Assembly (NCBI GenBank): GCA_937915725.1 | Contig: CALGGV010000328.1 | Span: forward strand, 1-6,312 | DNA from: an uncultured Selenomonadales bacterium | GTDB taxonomy: Bacteria > Bacillota > Negativicutes > Selenomonadales > Selenomonadaceae | Length of the DNA: 6,312 nt | Direction: 5' to 3' | Shown here: positions 6,105 to 6,312 of the stretch, piece by piece | Position numbering within the stretch: position 1 is the first letter of the stretch | How the letters are laid out: each line of letters starts with the position of its first letter | Notes under the pieces: generated by a model | Seen by the model: only the letters and a program-made list of their open reading frames with translations | The model's database searches: none | What the model was told of the DNA's origin: nothing | Made by a program: the position numbers and the translations under genes

Positions 6105-6312
6105 TGGACAAAAATTTTCAGCGATTTTGAACTTGAAAAATTTTTTTGAAAAAAACACCGGCGGCGAAAAATAACAACAGTACAAAAATTTTCAGTGATT
6201 TTGAACTTGAAAAATTTTTTTTGAAAAAAACACCGGCGGCGAAAAATAGTAATAGATAAAAATTTTCAGTGATTTTGAAGTGGCAAATTTTTTTGAAAAA
6301 AACATCGGCGGC
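6083..6312. repeat. Tandem repeat of 72-75 bp units upstream of serS, running off the window
   Basis: Three near-identical units begin with CACCGGCGG at 6083, 6156 and 6231, and a fourth begins with CATCGGCGG at 6303 and is cut by the window end. Unit lengths are 73, 75 and 72. Each unit has a G+C-rich head, an AT-rich body with CAAAAATTTTCAG or a close variant, GATTTTGAA, and a tail of A- and T-runs (TTTTTTTGAAAAAAA). Within a unit, AAAATTTTCA and TGAAAAATTTT form an inverted pair, and TTCA-N7-TGAA forms a short dyad that could be a protein site. A degraded partial copy extends toward serS (about 6059-6082) and contains the -10 box. Units are contiguous and non-coding, so this is not a CRISPR array. 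No gene lies between serS and the window end on either strand. Confidence 0.9.

Noticed and set aside
6045..6185. 47-codon N-terminal extension of serS
   Set aside because: It reads through tandem repeat and promoter DNA, has no SerRS similarity, and the GGAGGA site clearly marks the ATG at 6044.
6083..6312. CRISPR array
   Set aside because: Units are contiguous and similar along their full length, with no short repeat plus unique spacer pattern.
6045..6312. T-box riboswitch upstream of serS
   Set aside because: No T-box core sequence and no terminator hairpin; the predicted transcript leader is only about 25 bases.

Overview
The window comes from a bacterium of moderately low G+C content. 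Strong GGAGG-type ribosome binding sites, tightly overlapping genes and a meso-diaminopimelate dehydrogenase point to a Firmicutes-type anaerobe. The DHFR lacks the usual Pro-Trp pair, which I recall from Clostridia-like DHFRs. A Negativicutes or Clostridia relative is my best guess, but no rRNA or other marker is present to settle it.

The layout is two convergent operons. The plus-strand operon (109-2710) holds ddh (meso-diaminopimelate D-dehydrogenase), an unrecognised 218-aa proline/lysine-rich protein with one membrane segment, and a 322-aa protein that I recognise as a member of the NgoPII type II restriction endonuclease family. The three genes overlap by 1 and 4 bases, so they are probably translationally coupled. 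The minus-strand operon (6044 down to 2667) runs serS, folP, folB and a folK-folA fusion. It supplies seryl-tRNA synthetase plus dihydroneopterin aldolase, HPPK, dihydropteroate synthase and dihydrofolate reductase. That is most of the route from dihydroneopterin to tetrahydrofolate; folE and folC are not here. The two operons collide tail to tail, with a 44-bp coding overlap.

Two repeat structures stand out. Six in-register heptamers of AAGGGCT type form the 3' end of folP, including its stop codon, and fold back on flanking sequence. Upstream of serS, three near-identical units of 72-75 bp plus a partial fourth run to the window edge. The likely serS promoter sits in the diverged copy nearest the gene.

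The most interesting signal links the restriction gene to the whole window. NgoPII is known to cut GGCC, and a base-by-base read found no GGCC anywhere in 6312 bp. GGC and GCC are abundant, and the other GC-only palindromes (GCGC, CGCG, CCGG) are common. The endonuclease has no methyltransferase beside it, and its expected catalytic Glu (PD...ExK) is Val. It could be a relic of a GGCC restriction system that shaped the genome, or an unusual methyltransferase-free arrangement in a host that has lost its GGCC sites.
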